A program made the position numbers and the translations under genes. DNA of 64,000 nucleotides from Ulva prolifera (taxonomy: Eukaryota > Chlorophyta > Ulvophyceae > Ulvales > Ulvaceae): the NCBI GenBank assembly GCA_023078555.1, contig CM041196.1, forward strand, positions 7,947,985-8,011,984, given 5' to 3'. Positions 11,235 through 23,663 of the stretch are shown here, piece by piece (the stretch's first letter is position 1; each line of letters opens with the position of its first letter). The notes beneath the pieces are model-generated. The model made no database searches. It was not told the origin of the DNA and saw nothing but the letters and a program-made list of their open reading frames with translations.

Positions 11235-13171
11235 GAGCTTTTGCAACGAAGACGCAGTTATAGACTGAACACCCAGCCAACATCCACATACTGGCATTGT
11301 TGTTTCTTCGTTGCAACGGAGCTGTGTTGCAGCAAACATGCGGCCTGGCGGAGGGGCACGGGCTACTGCATCAACACGGCAACACGGCAATCTCCCCGGA
11401 AACGCAGCAACTACATATGCTCAACGACCAGCATGTCAGGTAGTGGAGGGTCTTCACTTTAGCAAGCACATTATCCTAGATCGCAGCCAATTTGCAGGCC
11501 CCGCTGCAGGCTCGTGGCAACGTCGTCCCGACCAACCAGGTCGCACAGCGCCTATCAATGTCCAGACAGACACAGTAAGAAACAAGTGCAATCTGTACAC
11601 GCTCAATGCGTTTTAATTATTGGACCGCCGCGAGCGCCAGCGCAGCTGCAGCGCCATGGCAGTGCAACTGCATGGCATGTGACCCCGGCCGGGCCCGGTG
11701 GTCATGCTGGCTTCGTAAAGCACGAGGCGTGACGGTGTCGGTCATGTGGATCAGGCTTAGGGAGGCAACTCTAGAGAGGAGCGTGTACGGCACCTGCTGA
11801 TAGTGAACAGCCGACAGTGATCGTCTCGACGTAGAATGTACCTCGCTGTGAAAATCAAGCATGCAGTTCTTGACAGGCCGTGCGATCAAAGCAGAGCTAT
11901 GTATGAAGAATCAAGGCGTTTGGACGACCGAGTTCCGCACGCGGATCCAGAGGACCATCAATCCCCAACTGCACGGACACTTGGCACGCACGAGCAGCGA
12001 CGCAGAAAAATGTCCATACAACAAGACGCACAACATCTGCATGATTGATAGCGCAAGTTGTCGTGGCACCGTTGCATTGGTGATCCCGTGGCTCCATCTC
12101 GACAGTTGTGTATTTGAGCACCCTCGACATTTACAACTGCGAAGCCCCGCGTGCTGGTCACCCGAACTGGCTGCGCCCCTGCGGGAAGATCCATGCACTG
12201 TTGATTATTCGGCCCTGCAGCAAGTTGCCGAACCAGGCGTATGAACTCACTTCTTCCCCGGCCGGTGAACAACTGGGTCACATACGCACAGTAACTGTCA
12301 CAGTAGGACCGGTGCCGGACGCCAAGTCAGGACTTTCGCAAGCAACGGCGGTCAACGCATCGCGAAGGAAGTAGCTCTGATACACTATATGTGTAATCTA
12401 GCTTCAATTTTAGCTGCCTTGCATTAGCGCCGGCTTCCTGACCGTTGCCAGTCAGCAGATCGCTTGACCGTCTTGCGCTAGCGCACCACACAGTAGCATC
12501 GCGATCGGACGCACTGACAGTACATGTCAAGGTTGTAGCCAAGGCTGGTAGCCAAGGTTGGTGAAGTGAAGACAACGGGTAGATATGTCCTCAGAGTACG
12601 GCAGTGTCAAGACGGTGTGCCTCGACTCTGCGGTGTCGCCCTTGACGAGGCGCACAATCGGATCATGGACTCCAGAGATACACTTTTCGATATGAACTGA
12701 AAATCAAAGAATTTCCTGATAGCTTTTGGCCGTGACTGTGACTGCTACATTCTGATCAGTCACGATGCCCTGGCTGAGTCATGGCACCACAGCGGAGCGC
12801 CCAGCGCCGGTGAATATGCTTTGAAACACCACAGTGGTTGCACGCAAGAGACCATTGCGCATCTGAAATACCGAACGTAGTATGTCGCTGATCAAATCCC
12901 TTAAACATGCGCTGCTGCGTCTGAGCCTAGCTACATCCGGATATTTTGGCGCGGCTGTGGGGCCGTGTGTGCCAGCCTGTCGCTACGTGAGCAGCGCAGG
13001 AACGGTGCATGCATCGTGTGCTGGCACAACCACATCTTCCCGTCTCCCTGTCACACTCGGCCGACCCGTATCTGGACAGTCCCCGTGCAATGCAATCCCA
13101 AACAGCAGCGGCACGCCTGTCTCTCCGATTTGATCCTTGTAACCCAGCAGCGACATGTACACATTCTGCAG
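11235..13171. other. No supported gene; possible 5' exon of the channel gene
   Basis: Short open frames only. One candidate deserves mention: 12882-12986 (+) starts with ATG, encodes a short hydrophobic/basic peptide (MSLIKSLKHALLRLSL...) and ends at a GTGAGC donor in phase 0, compatible with the phase-0 acceptor at 13172. It could be the first exon of the MscS-like gene, but nothing else supports it. Confidence 0.3.
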
Positions 13172-16100
13172 ACTTTACTGGAGTCTGCGCATTCAGAGAA
13201 GCTTCCTCCTTTGCTTGAGGATGACGGCTCCTCACTTTGGACTCGGCCAATCCGACGGTCCGTCACACAAGGGAACCACAAGCCAGGGTCAAACGATATC
13301 GATGCGGCAGACCGCAACGACTCCGTGTTCATGCGCAAGATGGTGTGATCACTGAACTACCGGCAGCTTAGGCCCTCGCTTGACCTTTCTGTCCTTTTCG
13401 CTGTGACCCTCAACTCCTGCTTCCCTCTGCTGTGATGTCCAACAATGCACTGCACTGCCAAGAACTGCCCGGCTGCAGTACCCCAAGGGCCGCGTGCGCT
13501 GCTACACTTTTATGGAGCGCTTCCGCAATGCCGCCAATGCATTCACGCCGACGTCCACGCAAGCGGAGTCTCATGCCGTCACCTTCGCCGACAACTCCTC
13601 CTATGACCCGGATGCCCCCCTCCTCGGTGACAATGTTAGATGTGCGTCCCCCCCCCCCCCCCCCCCCCCCCCCTCGTTTGCATGGCCGAGGTGGCAACGC
13701 TTCGGCAGCGTTCCATGCCGAAGTGCAGGTGCAAGCCTGAGGAGGTGACTCCTGGTATTCATGCAGTCAGTGCGCTGTCCGAATGGTCGCTCGGGGCGCA
13801 GGGGCACCTGAGCCAGGACATGCACGGCTGCCTGCACGCCTCTATGCTGCGCGTCAAGTCAATGGAGCAGCAGAACCGGGCCGCCCTCCGGAAGAAACTG
13901 GCGCGCGCGCGCGCTGCCTTCGAGGTGCGCCGACTACGCCCACCGCATCGCCCCACGCGGCCGCAGGATGATTGGGATGCTTGCAGCACGCTCCACACTG
14001 CCTCGTGTCATTGGCTGTGGCCTGCGCCACAGCCTATGCACCATACCATACACTCGAAGAGCCATCAGTGCGGGCAAGTGGGCTGCCATGACCGTGTCTG
14101 CAGCATGCAGACTGTAAGTCACTCGTTTGCAATCGGATTACTGAACTCTACCATCGCCGCTCAACGCGTGCGCGCAGTGCCTCCTCGGCCGCCGCGCACG
14201 TTGCACCCCCCGCATACCTCTCGGTCTCATGCATGCATGTGGTGCACAGGTGTTCTTCACGCTCGCGTGCCTCATCGCGGCAGGCGCCGTCCACTACGCC
14301 CAGGTGCAGCATGGGCATGGCCCCATCCAGGTCGGAGGCATCCCGATGTTCCTTTGGCTCATCCTCGCCGCGGTTGTCTTCCCATGCATCCACTTTGCAC
14401 GCTGGGCGATGGACGCGCTTGTGTCGTTGCTCGAGGCGGTGGCTGTGCGTAGCGGCTTGACCAATGTCCACTATGTCCTCATCGGCCTCTCCGACGTCCT
14501 CCGGTGCGTGCCCGCCTACGCGTCTCTACACATACCACCATCTTCAAACCCTCCATTCGGCTGCCAGAGCCCATGGGTGCTTCAATCGACTTATCTGGAC
14601 AAGATCATCTGTGTTGTGTGTGAACCCGCTGACTCTTGTGTAACACGATGTGCTGCCGAGTCATGCACGGTGTTGTGTGCCCTCGCCATGGGCCACAGCT
14701 TTATCGTGTGCACGGGGGTGGACGTCGTCCGCACTAGCATGGTGTTTGTGGAGGTGCATCGCTGCAACATCCCACACAGCATGCATAGCATGGCCCGCGA
14801 AGTGCAGCGCTTTTAAGCATGCAGGCTGCTTGCGATTGCGACGCTGATGGAGGTGCTGGTGATGGTCATCATGCGGGACCGCTCCCATTCTGATCTGCCG
14901 GACAAGACGCTGAAACTCATCTACCTCGTCGGCCTGTGCCTCATCATCTTCTCCGTGGTCGAGCTCGCCAAGACGCTTTCCTGCCGCCTGCTGTCGCTGC
15001 GCGTCAACGCAGAGTCCATGTTCGAAGACCTGCAGGCGCGTCCGCCCCGACACCCTCAGACATGCTAACGGCAGCGATGTGCATGCATGGGGGTTAGGCT
15101 CGTGCTGACGTAGTACAGTTGCGCTGCAGTTCCCATCGGCCGCTGCAATGGCATGGCCGCCAGCCAGCATCGCTGGCACACTGCTGTAGGCGCCTCTGAG
15201 AACCCGGGGTCAGCGGCGTAGGGTCAGCCGCCTGGCGTGCCCATCGCGGAAGCCATGTTCCTTTTGCTTCTGCATCCGTCCTGGCATTGCACAGAAGCGG
15301 TTGCGGTGCACACCTGGACACCACCCGAAATGTACCACCCGGAATTGGATTGTGACACGTACATGCATGCATGCAGAACGCGATCGAAAAGGAGCGTGTG
15401 CTGGGCAAGTTCATGGCGAAGCGGGTGCCGGACAGCAGCACGTCGGAGGAGCGGTATGCCGCGATCTCGAAGCAGCGGGACATCCCAGAGTGGTCGGTGC
15501 CGCATTACCTCAGCGATCTCTACAAGCTCTCCCTCTCGTCCGATCCCAACATGCTGGTGCTCTCATCCTTCACAGACCGCATCACCGAGCTCGTGGCTCA
15601 GGTGTGCCCGCACTTTCACCTCTTTGCCTGCATAGCGAGATCCCAGCCAGATGATGCTGCTGATGTCGATTATAGCATCACAGCCGGCATGAAAGCACAC
15701 CTGGAACGGGCGTGCCGCCCCTCCAGGGACGCTGCCGGAAGCCAGACTGCAACGGGGCAGCCTTGTGTGGCCGGCAACGAAACCAAGTCGGGCGCGCATG
15801 CATGGCTGGTCCTGAACCCGAATCTGCAACACAGTCGCTGTGGTGATTCCTGCGATCACGTGCGCATGAGGAGGAACACTGACTGGCGCGGCACCTTGCA
15901 GTTTAAGGACATGTCGGAGGAGGAACTGGACGAGCATTCGAGCCACGCGGCCGAGTTCTGCTGGCTGACGGGGCGACAGGACCTGTCACGGGATCGGCTG
16001 TTCAAGGAGGACTTTGAAGCGCTGCTGCCGGACAAACAGGACGCAGAGGTCACATTCAGCCTCTTTGACCTCGATGGCGACGGGTGCGCCCTGCACTGCG

Positions 16101-18636
16101 CTGTTTATATGAGAGCTCGGCCAAGGTGTGTGCGTGCGGGGGGGTCCACTGGAGCCTCTCAGCAAACGGCCGACTGTGCTGACTTCCGAACAGGAGACAT
16201 GAGCTGGAATGGCTTGATCAGATGCTCGACTTGATATACTGTGGGCACTGCAGCCATCATTCCTAACAATTATGTCCGCTGTTGTGCTCATAGTGAGATG
16301 CAAGGCATCACGTTCTGTAACGGATGACAGCAGTGCTTCACAGTGCTGCGAATTCCACCAACTCGTTCAATCGTGACGCCCAGAGCCGCGTTGGCTCCGC
16401 TATCCTCTGCTGGCTCCACATTCCAGGCCGCGTGCTGCGCGGCCATGTGCACCTCTCCATGCCAGCACGCTTCAGCCTCGCTTACAAGCATGCGTTCGGC
16501 CGCTGACTGGTGCCGTGTAATGTGAGACCAGCTTCAGGGATCGGGCGTCGTGTGCCGCAGCGTGTCGTGCCATCATCGTGTCGGCGAGGGGGGCTTGGCC
16601 TCGTCTACACTGCGCGAGTGTGGCGGGGCAGCCTGTGCTCATGCAGAGGTGGCTGCAGGTATGTCACAGAGCCGGAGGTGCACTCTCGCTTCCAGCACAT
16701 CTACAGGTACGAGCTCTGCCCCACCCCTGCGCCCCCGCAGCTCCCGTCTGCTGTACAGTCAGAGCCGTCCCCTGATCACAACGGCCCAAGTTCCACCTGT
16801 TCTCGCACACCGTGTGGACCCATCGCAGAGAGTACATATTAATGCGCCGCATTGCACATTGGCTCGAGAGTGCTGTATGCAGCCGCCCCTGTCCACATCT
16901 GAGGTCACATCACATGCATGCGCGCATCACTGGCCCATGCGCATGGACAAACGACTGCCTCTGACACCACTCGGAGAGTCTGCTGTGTCTACAGGGAGCG
17001 CCGGAACCTCGCGCGCACGCTTCAAGATAACGACCAGGTCATCAGGACGCTCGAGGGGCTCGTCGGCGCGTGCATGCATGTGCTGGCGATGTTCAGCTAC
17101 GCCTGGATCTTTGGCACGGACGTCGGGCACCTCGTGATTTCGCTCTCGAGCATGGGCCTCGCCTGCGCGTTTGTGTTCGGCAACAGCTTGCGAACCATCT
17201 ACGAGAGCGTCGTGTTCCTCTTCATCATCCGGCCGTACCAGGTGCGGCCCCTCTCACCTACCCACAGCCTCTGGACCGCACGACCATGAGTGCTGAAAGT
17301 AGACTACACTTGCCGCTGTGCTCGTGCAAACCCTGCGGCTGCGGTGATGACGCTGCACACGGCATGTGCGGCCCTTGGATCATGCTCATTGCCTGCTGTC
17401 AGACACCCTGAGCAGCGCCACCGGCGGCCGGCAGGAATAGACTGTTCTGATGTCGGGCATGTCTGTGACGAGAGGCACCAAGCGCAACCACACACAGGCT
17501 GCAAAGGATCGTGATTGCTTGAAGGCTGGTGTGCTTCGGAGAGGGAATCCCAGAGGGATGGGTGGTCTGCAGGTGGGAGACTCCATCATTTACAAGGGCA
17601 AGCTCCACATTGTGAAAAACTTTGGACTGCTCGCAACACAATTCATGCGCAATGACGGCAACAAGATCTGGGTGTGCCCCCCCCCCCCCCCCCCCCCCCC
17701 CGCGCCTGCGGTCGTACCTGACCCTGCTCCCCATGGCAGGCCTTCGCTAGTGACCGCCACCTTGTGATACAGCAATGAGAATGTTTGCGGCGCTGGCTGA
17801 TGGGCGGACGTAAACGAATTGTCATGCTCTTTGCGTGCGCGGATGCCGTACAAGCCGCCGCACGGCTCCTCTCCACCCAGCTGCATCTGTGCTCGCGGTC
17901 TGACTCGAGGGCTACTGCAGGTGCCAAACCAGACACTGATGTCGTGCGACATCAACAACGTCACGCAGTCGGCAGAGCTGCAGGACAGGCTGACATTCGA
18001 GGTCGACTCGGCCCATTTCACGCCCGACCTCTGTGCCGATCTCGCCAGCCGTGCCGCCTCTATAATGGAGCAGGAGGCAAATCGCCACCTGTTCGATGTT
18101 GACTTTGTGCCTTTCAGTTACATTGTGGCCGTCACCAACCCGCTCAAGTACCAGGTGCGCCCGGCCCCTGTCCAACCTGTGGCCCTGCTCCTTGAATCAG
18201 CTTCTTCGCCAAGTACTGTAGCACATCAGGTCCCAGACCCGTTGACGCAGCTGGAGCTGTCATTGTATACATGCGCACAGATGATGGCAATGACAGCAGT
18301 TTATTTGTTTTCAGGACTGCAATCTGCAGTACATCTCCTGGTCATTGTCTGTGATGCATCAGTGAGCCACACATGTGCATTGAGGCAGAAGCTGCATCAC
18401 CGCTGAGCAGGTGTGGACCAGGGGAGCAAGCAGGTGAAACAAACAGTGTGTGTACTTGTCTGAATGCCATGCAGGTGGGGTTGTGCTACCAACTGGGGTT
18501 CAACGGGGAGAAGTTCTCATCTGTCGTGGAGGCGCGCACGCTCATCAACCATGCAATTGGGGAGTGGCTGCGGCACCACAAGATCATCCATTCGACCTCT
18601 GTCCAGCCTCTGTACAATTTCACCGGCTCCAGTTGA
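13172..18636 (+). CDS. MscS-like mechanosensitive ion channel with EF-hand (plant/algal MSL type)
   Basis: Exons read: 13172-13342, 13479-13641, 13767-13924, 14250-14503, 14825-15035, 15377-15601, 15902-16083, 16659-16706, 16995-17241, 17573-17671, 17921-18154, 18475-18636. They sum to 2154 bases (717 codons plus stop) with all phases compatible; the 5' end is uncertain and may lack exons. The product should be a membrane channel opened by tension. Exons 4-5 encode several hydrophobic segments. Exons 7-8 together form an EF-hand loop (DLDGDGYVTEPE, about residues 450-461), suggesting calcium control, as in eukaryotic MscS relatives of fungi and algae. Exon 9 carries the pore-lining helix and the start of the MscS beta domain (FVFGNSLRTIYESVVFLF), continued by VGDSIIYKGKLHIVKNFGLL in exon 10 and VPNQTL in exon 11. 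This order is diagnostic of the MSL10/Msy family. The introns use the GTGCGYCC donors typical of this window. It converges on the transporter gene downstream. Confidence 0.88.
13648..13673 (+). repeat. C26 homopolymer just inside an intron donor
   Basis: Twenty-six consecutive C on the sense strand, directly after the donor GTGCGT at 13642. It lies at the 5' end of the intron, not next to the acceptor, so it is not an ordinary polypyrimidine tract. Confidence 0.9.
15902..16706 (+). other. Two exons that together encode the EF-hand of the channel
   Basis: Exon 15902-16083 ends after the first two bases of a Gly codon inside the calcium loop. The 48-bp exon 16659-16706 completes it. Acidic or oxygen-bearing residues fall at loop positions 1, 3, 5, 9 and 12 (D, D, D, T, E) with Gly at 6, so the loop should bind calcium. 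A 575-base intron splits it. The upstream part of exon 15902 is charged and helical, as expected just before the pore domain. Confidence 0.8.
17677..17701 (+). repeat. C25 homopolymer just inside an intron donor
   Basis: Twenty-five consecutive C on the sense strand, directly after the donor GTGTG at 17672, at the 5' end of the intron following the VGDSII exon of the channel gene. Confidence 0.9.
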
Positions 18637-19098
18637 GGCCCGACCCGAGAGCCTGTGACGCCAGGCTGTGATAGCTTTCAAGGTTCACATGGCTTGTATG
18701 AAATGTGCCTGCCTCTGATTTACTCAGTGCAGGCACCGTGCCGGTACGCATCGGCGGTGATTCCAGACATGCCGCTTCAGAATTGTTGCGGATGTTATTG
18801 GTATGGAGACAGCGTAGACAGCAACGGTTTTCCTTTTCTGGTGAGCACGTTTGTGTTGTTTGCGAAGCACATGATTCAGTTGCTTGCACGACCATAGACC
18901 GTTTTGTGATGCGTGTGTATGAACGTTATCACAGGCAGTGCCGTTTTTTGGGCCTTCTCATCTGCAGCAGTCAAGGCTGCAGATGAACATTTTTGTCAGA
19001 TACTGGCGAAAGCTATCCCAGGCTGTAGCATATCTGTCATGTTTACAGTTTTACGGCTGATACCGCAAGTCTAAAGTAGCTTGTGCATCGGATCGGTG
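18637..19098. other. Intergenic region between two convergent genes
   Basis: 462 bases between the stop codons of the channel (+) and the transporter (-). It must hold both 3' untranslated regions. I see no clear AATAAA or TGTAA polyadenylation signal in the expected place for either gene, and no further coding signal. Confidence 0.6.
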
Positions 19099-22000
19099 TT
19101 AATACCCTATGCAGTACATAATCAGATACCCCAGTGAAACGATGATACTCCACGCGATCGCCGTTGACGTCAAGCCGATGACAAGGAAGTCCTGTAGCTC
19201 AGCATACGGCGTGCCCAACGCAGTCTCCAACGCTGACGCTGTCATATTTGGAAAGCCTGCATGCCACAAAACGTACGACACACCCATCAGAACACCTGCA
19301 GATCTACAGCTCTAGCACAGCATCAAAATGTCGGCACAGGATCACATCTACGCACAGAGTCCTGGCCTTAGACCCACATCAAAGCGGGGGCACACCTGAG
19401 ACGGGAAGTCCCATGGCGCCGGAGCACATGAGGACGTTGGCCATGACCATCAGGCGCGGGTGTGGCACAGGCAGCGCAGCGCCGACCGTCTGTACTACGG
19501 GCAGGATGACCATAGCGCCGACAGTGTGCGAAATGAACGTCGTGCACACAGCGACGACAGCGCAGAACACAGCAATGAGGCTCCAGAGGTTGAGATCGGC
19601 GGTGGCGCTGGTGATGAAGGCTGCGACAAGCTCGAGGATGCCGCTCTGCTTCACTGCCTCGCTCAGCACAAGGCCCCCCTGCACACCGCCCCCCGCAAAA
19701 TTCACAAACAGCGCCCGTTCACTGCACTCGAACTAGCACCAGGCCACGTTTTGCGACGTCACAGACTGGTGCCACAGCTGCGGGCAATGGTTGCAACGCG
19801 CAGCCTTCAACGGCATAACGACACGTCGTCTATCCAAGTTTTGTGTGTCGTGGACCTGGGCTAAGTGGCGTGGCAGTTTGAGAATGGCATGGCAGGTGGA
19901 CTGAAGGGGGGGGGGGGGGGGGGGGCGTGCCTGTGCCAGCATGACGACATGCCAGAGGAAGCTGTTGAAGTCGTCCTTATCGAGGATACCTGTGCCGAAG
20001 AACACAGCGAGCGGCAGTATGGCCACGATGCCCTGGTTGCCAATCACACCCGCCAGTGCGGTGTTGCCGCACCACAGCAGGACCGTCACCGCACTGACCA
20101 CCACCACCGTCACCTGCACACACCGCCGGCATGAGGCGCCCCACCACGAACCTTGCGCATTCATTTCGCTGTCGGCTGATGGTCGGCGCCAGCCACATGC
20201 ACACCTCTACAGAGGTAGTGCGCGAAGCCACTGGGCGGCGGACGCCTGCAGTGTGAAACCCACCAGCCTTCCCGGACCGCCACAAAGCAGCATTTTCCCC
20301 CGTACTTGCGGCCGATGCACCAAGCACAAAGTGGCGTGCCTGCTCCCATCGAAGCCAGTCTGCAGTGCGTAGGCATGCGCAGCTGGCATGTGTTGCAGAG
20401 CAGCCAGGCGCCCACGCTGTGCGTCAGGGTGAAAGGGATGTGTGGGGTGTGGAGAGGGAGAAGGCAGCACCTGGGTGGCATTGACGGGGTCAGTGGATGG
20501 CCGTAGGGGCAGGATCTCGGTGACCTCCTGGTCAGGATTGTAGTAGAACATGAGGAGGCCCCAGATGGCAAGGTCGATGGCAATGCTGACCGGCAGCGCG
20601 ATGGAGAACCAGTCGAGCCAGTTGGGGGGGTTGGTGTGGCTGGACATGACCGCAATGGCAAAGATGTTCTGCGGGCTCGATATCGGTGACGTCCTGCACA
20701 GCAGCTGCGACTGTTCATAGCGGAGGCGCTCATGTGAGCTACACACCGTGCAAGCGATAACTCTGCGATTTGGGGGCCGCTTGAGGGGCATGCATGAGCC
20801 AGAAACGACAATCACGATAGTGCGGAGCCTGTGCATTGGTGCGTCGTGGCCGTTGCCCGAAGCTGGCGCTCCGGCATGTGCTGCGCCCTGCGGCTGCGTC
20901 TGATCACGACGCGGCATGGAAATGACAGCATGCAGCAGGGTGTTTAAGCTGCATCTGAGGGGGTGGGGGAGACTTACATGCCGCCGACGTTAGAAGCCAT
21001 GGCTATGCCCATCACGATGCTCTGCACAAGTTTGCACGTCAGCACCAGGACAGCACTCTGAAACCTGCAGGTCCACACCAGCAGCCAGCATGCATGGCAG
21101 CTCACGAGCATGCTTCCCAGCGACGGTCATGCACACTGTTGCACTTGTGGGCCTGACCACCGGGGCATGGCTACGACAGACGCCATCTCACAGGCCTTCT
21201 ACAGCGACAGTAACTCAATTACGAGGGAGGGGTGGGGAGACCAGGGAGTGGTCTGGATTCGGTCACAGCCACAGGGCGATGCACGTCCCAAGGTGCGGGG
21301 GGGGGGGGGCACACCTTGCCCAGCATAGGGCTGTTGTGCTCTCGGCGCAGAATCGGCTGTACAAGCGCGAAGCACAGCACGGGCGCCGCAACGTTGGAGA
21401 TCCACATACTGGCGAAGGTCGCGATGAACATGGCAGCGAGCACGACATAGCGTGGTCGGCTGACACGCGCCATGATGCTCACCGCCACAGCTTTTGCGAT
21501 GAAGTGCTTGGACAGCGCCGACGCGATCGCAAAGCCGCCGAGCAGCAGCATGATCACCGGTGAAAACATCACCTGCACCGTCACCGCATGCATGCAACGC
21601 CACCACTCTCTAGCTCGGCCCCCGGCACGCTGCGGGACCCCATACCAGAGGGCCGGCGCCCAGGATGTGCAACTGTGCAAACATCGACCACCGTCGCTGC
21701 AGGGCCGCATGGCATAGAAGACATCGGGAGGTGCCGATATGCATGCGTTGAGGCTGCGGGGGTGGGGCGTGGCGCACTCGGAAGACGTGATCGGCGGCAC
21801 GGGGGGCTGGGAGTGGGTCGCCATTTGCGTCGGGCAGCACGTGGAGCATGACGGTGAGCGCAGGCACGAGCATCGACGTGACGTACAGCGGCAGCGCCTC
21901 GGTGCTCCACAGCAGCGACAGCAGCACGACCATGGCGAGGCACGCGTTTTGTGGCGCGCTCTCGAGCAGCTGCATGTTGAGCAGCGCGAAGAACACGGCG

Positions 22001-23663
22001 GCGGAGAAGAGGATCACGATCGCATTGACGGAGCGCCGGCGGCGCCGCTTCTTGTCGGCGTCGCCGCCGTGCTCCTCCACGCGCACGACGGCTGTGTGGC
22101 GCTCAAGCTCCGCCATGTCACGCCACACTGTCGGCCGCTGGTACGCGAGCGTCGACCGCTGCCGCAGCGCCTGGAGCGCGCTCTCTGCCTGGTGAACGGC
22201 CTGGTTGTGCAGCTTGGCATGTAACACGAGAGCGTGGTGGCTCTTCTGCACAGGAGCCTTCGTGTGGGACGGCTGGGCCCCCGCCGTAGGGACCAGTGGT
22301 TGACGCGCATTCACATGCAAGAATTCGAACACCGGGCATCGCGTGCAGGGCTACGCCTGAATCAAGCCATCGTAGAAGCCAGGGGCAGGGCTCAGGACTG
22401 AACCTGAGCAAGCAGCAGCCACGTGCTTGAACCTATTTACCGCCGTACCGCAGCTCCATATGTGTCGTGCTCCGTGGCGCTCTTGTCCTCAACCGGTGGT
22501 GCACAGTCTGCAGACTGACTTGTCAAGCCTCTGATGCGTCGTGATCGTCCGAGGCAAAGCTTGGCTGCGCAAGGCCCACTACACGCGCGTGTTGAACATG
22601 CAACATGCAAGGCCCGACGGGTATGTGCCAGCGGCAGCATGTCAGCTATGGTGCTTCAGGGACAGGCAGCGGCACACATTCTGAATGAGGGCCTCCTGGT
22701 CTGCGGGAAGAGCGCTGTCGACCTCTGGCATGCACTCATGTGTCAGCGGCGACTGCGTGACCTTGTCATGCTTCTTGAGAATCTTGCGGAATCCGTCATA
22801 GTTCATGCGGCGGTACTCTAGAAGGTCCTGCAGCTCCATGTATGCCTCACGGGCACGCTTGCGCAACGGCTCCAGCAGCTCTGATGGCGCCTGATGAGCC
22901 CAGAAGTGGCTTTCACTGCCCTGCACAGAGCTCAAACCGACTTGCCTGGACCTCGCAGCATCAGTAACATAGATGCTCACATCAGGGGGAAATGTAGGCA
23001 TCTTGTCTGCTGATGACTAGCAGGTGAGCAGTGTCAGTGCGCATCGTGCCTCTGCATAGTATGCCTCCTTGGTGATAGCCATCTGGTGTTCCAGGCTAGT
23101 CAAAATGGTTGTGACCTTGTCCATTACCCGTTTGTGGAACTTGACGACCTGCACGGTAGATCTGGGGTCATGCTGCCAGCCTGGAAACAGGGCAGTGCTG
23201 GTCAGCAAATGTGTACCACTTTGTTTCACTGATGCTGCACCTTCCGTAGCTCGGCCCTGAAGCACTCTTGAAACTCCTGATGGCAACGAGCAATTGTTGG
23301 GTTTGCGAGCGTGATGGATGACATGTGCAGGAGTGGCGTCCCTGCACCGTCAAACGACACTGCTGGCAGCCTGCTCTCATCCATGCTTCTGCGGAGTGCA
23401 GAATCGGCGACATGATGCTCCTCTGCTTCCTGAAATAGGTCCCCAGCTGATTAAGCTGCAGCCGCTGGCGTGCAGAGCAGCATTAGTACCCAGCAGACGT
23501 CCCTTGGTTTATGACAGGACGAACGGATCTTGAGCAGGAGAGACGCGCTGACCCGTACCACTCTTTCAATGGCATAGATAAACCGTTTCAGTTTATCGTA
23601 GTCAATGTACTCATCTCTCCAGTCAGGATGCGTATTGAATGTGAGCTGATGGGCGAACTTCAT
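19099..23663 (-). CDS. SPX-domain SLC13-type phosphate/anion transporter (Pho87/90/91-like)
   Basis: Exons in transcript order: 23663-23559, 23429-23241, 23148-23050, 22920-22762, 22245-21778, 21572-21315, 21057-20978, 20693-20471, 20113-19931, 19678-19396, 19256-19099. They sum to 2205 bases (734 codons plus stop), phases all compatible. The start ATG at 23663 opens with MKFAHQLTF, the typical SPX N-terminus. Exons 1-4 make the SPX domain and end in GFRKILKKHDK, its inositol-pyrophosphate-binding lysine helix. From exon 5 on come hydrophobic segments of the SLC13 (DASS) fold, with SPISSPQNIFAIAVM, TFISHTVGAMVILPVV and GLPVSGFPNM, which match family signatures. The expected role is low-affinity phosphate (or related anion) uptake or vacuolar export, with SPX sensing phosphate status. 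Donors of exons 3 and 9 are GC. A small extra exon between 22762 and 22245 cannot be excluded, because the end of the SPX fold looks short. Confidence 0.88.
19906..19925 (-). repeat. C20 homopolymer (minus strand) just inside an intron donor
   Basis: Twenty G on the + strand, that is C20 in the sense of the transporter gene, directly after the GC-type donor GCACG at 19930. Confidence 0.9.
21297..21309 (-). repeat. C13 homopolymer (minus strand) just inside an intron donor
   Basis: Thirteen G on the + strand, C13 in the sense of the transporter gene, directly after the donor GTGTG at 21314. Same position relative to the donor as the other three long C runs in the channel and transporter genes. 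Confidence 0.9.

Noticed and set aside
13635-13636. GT at 13635 as the intron donor of the second channel exon
   Set aside because: Joining at 13642 (GTGCGTCCCC) gives the local donor consensus and, with the acceptor before 13767, keeps the phase and the total length divisible by three.
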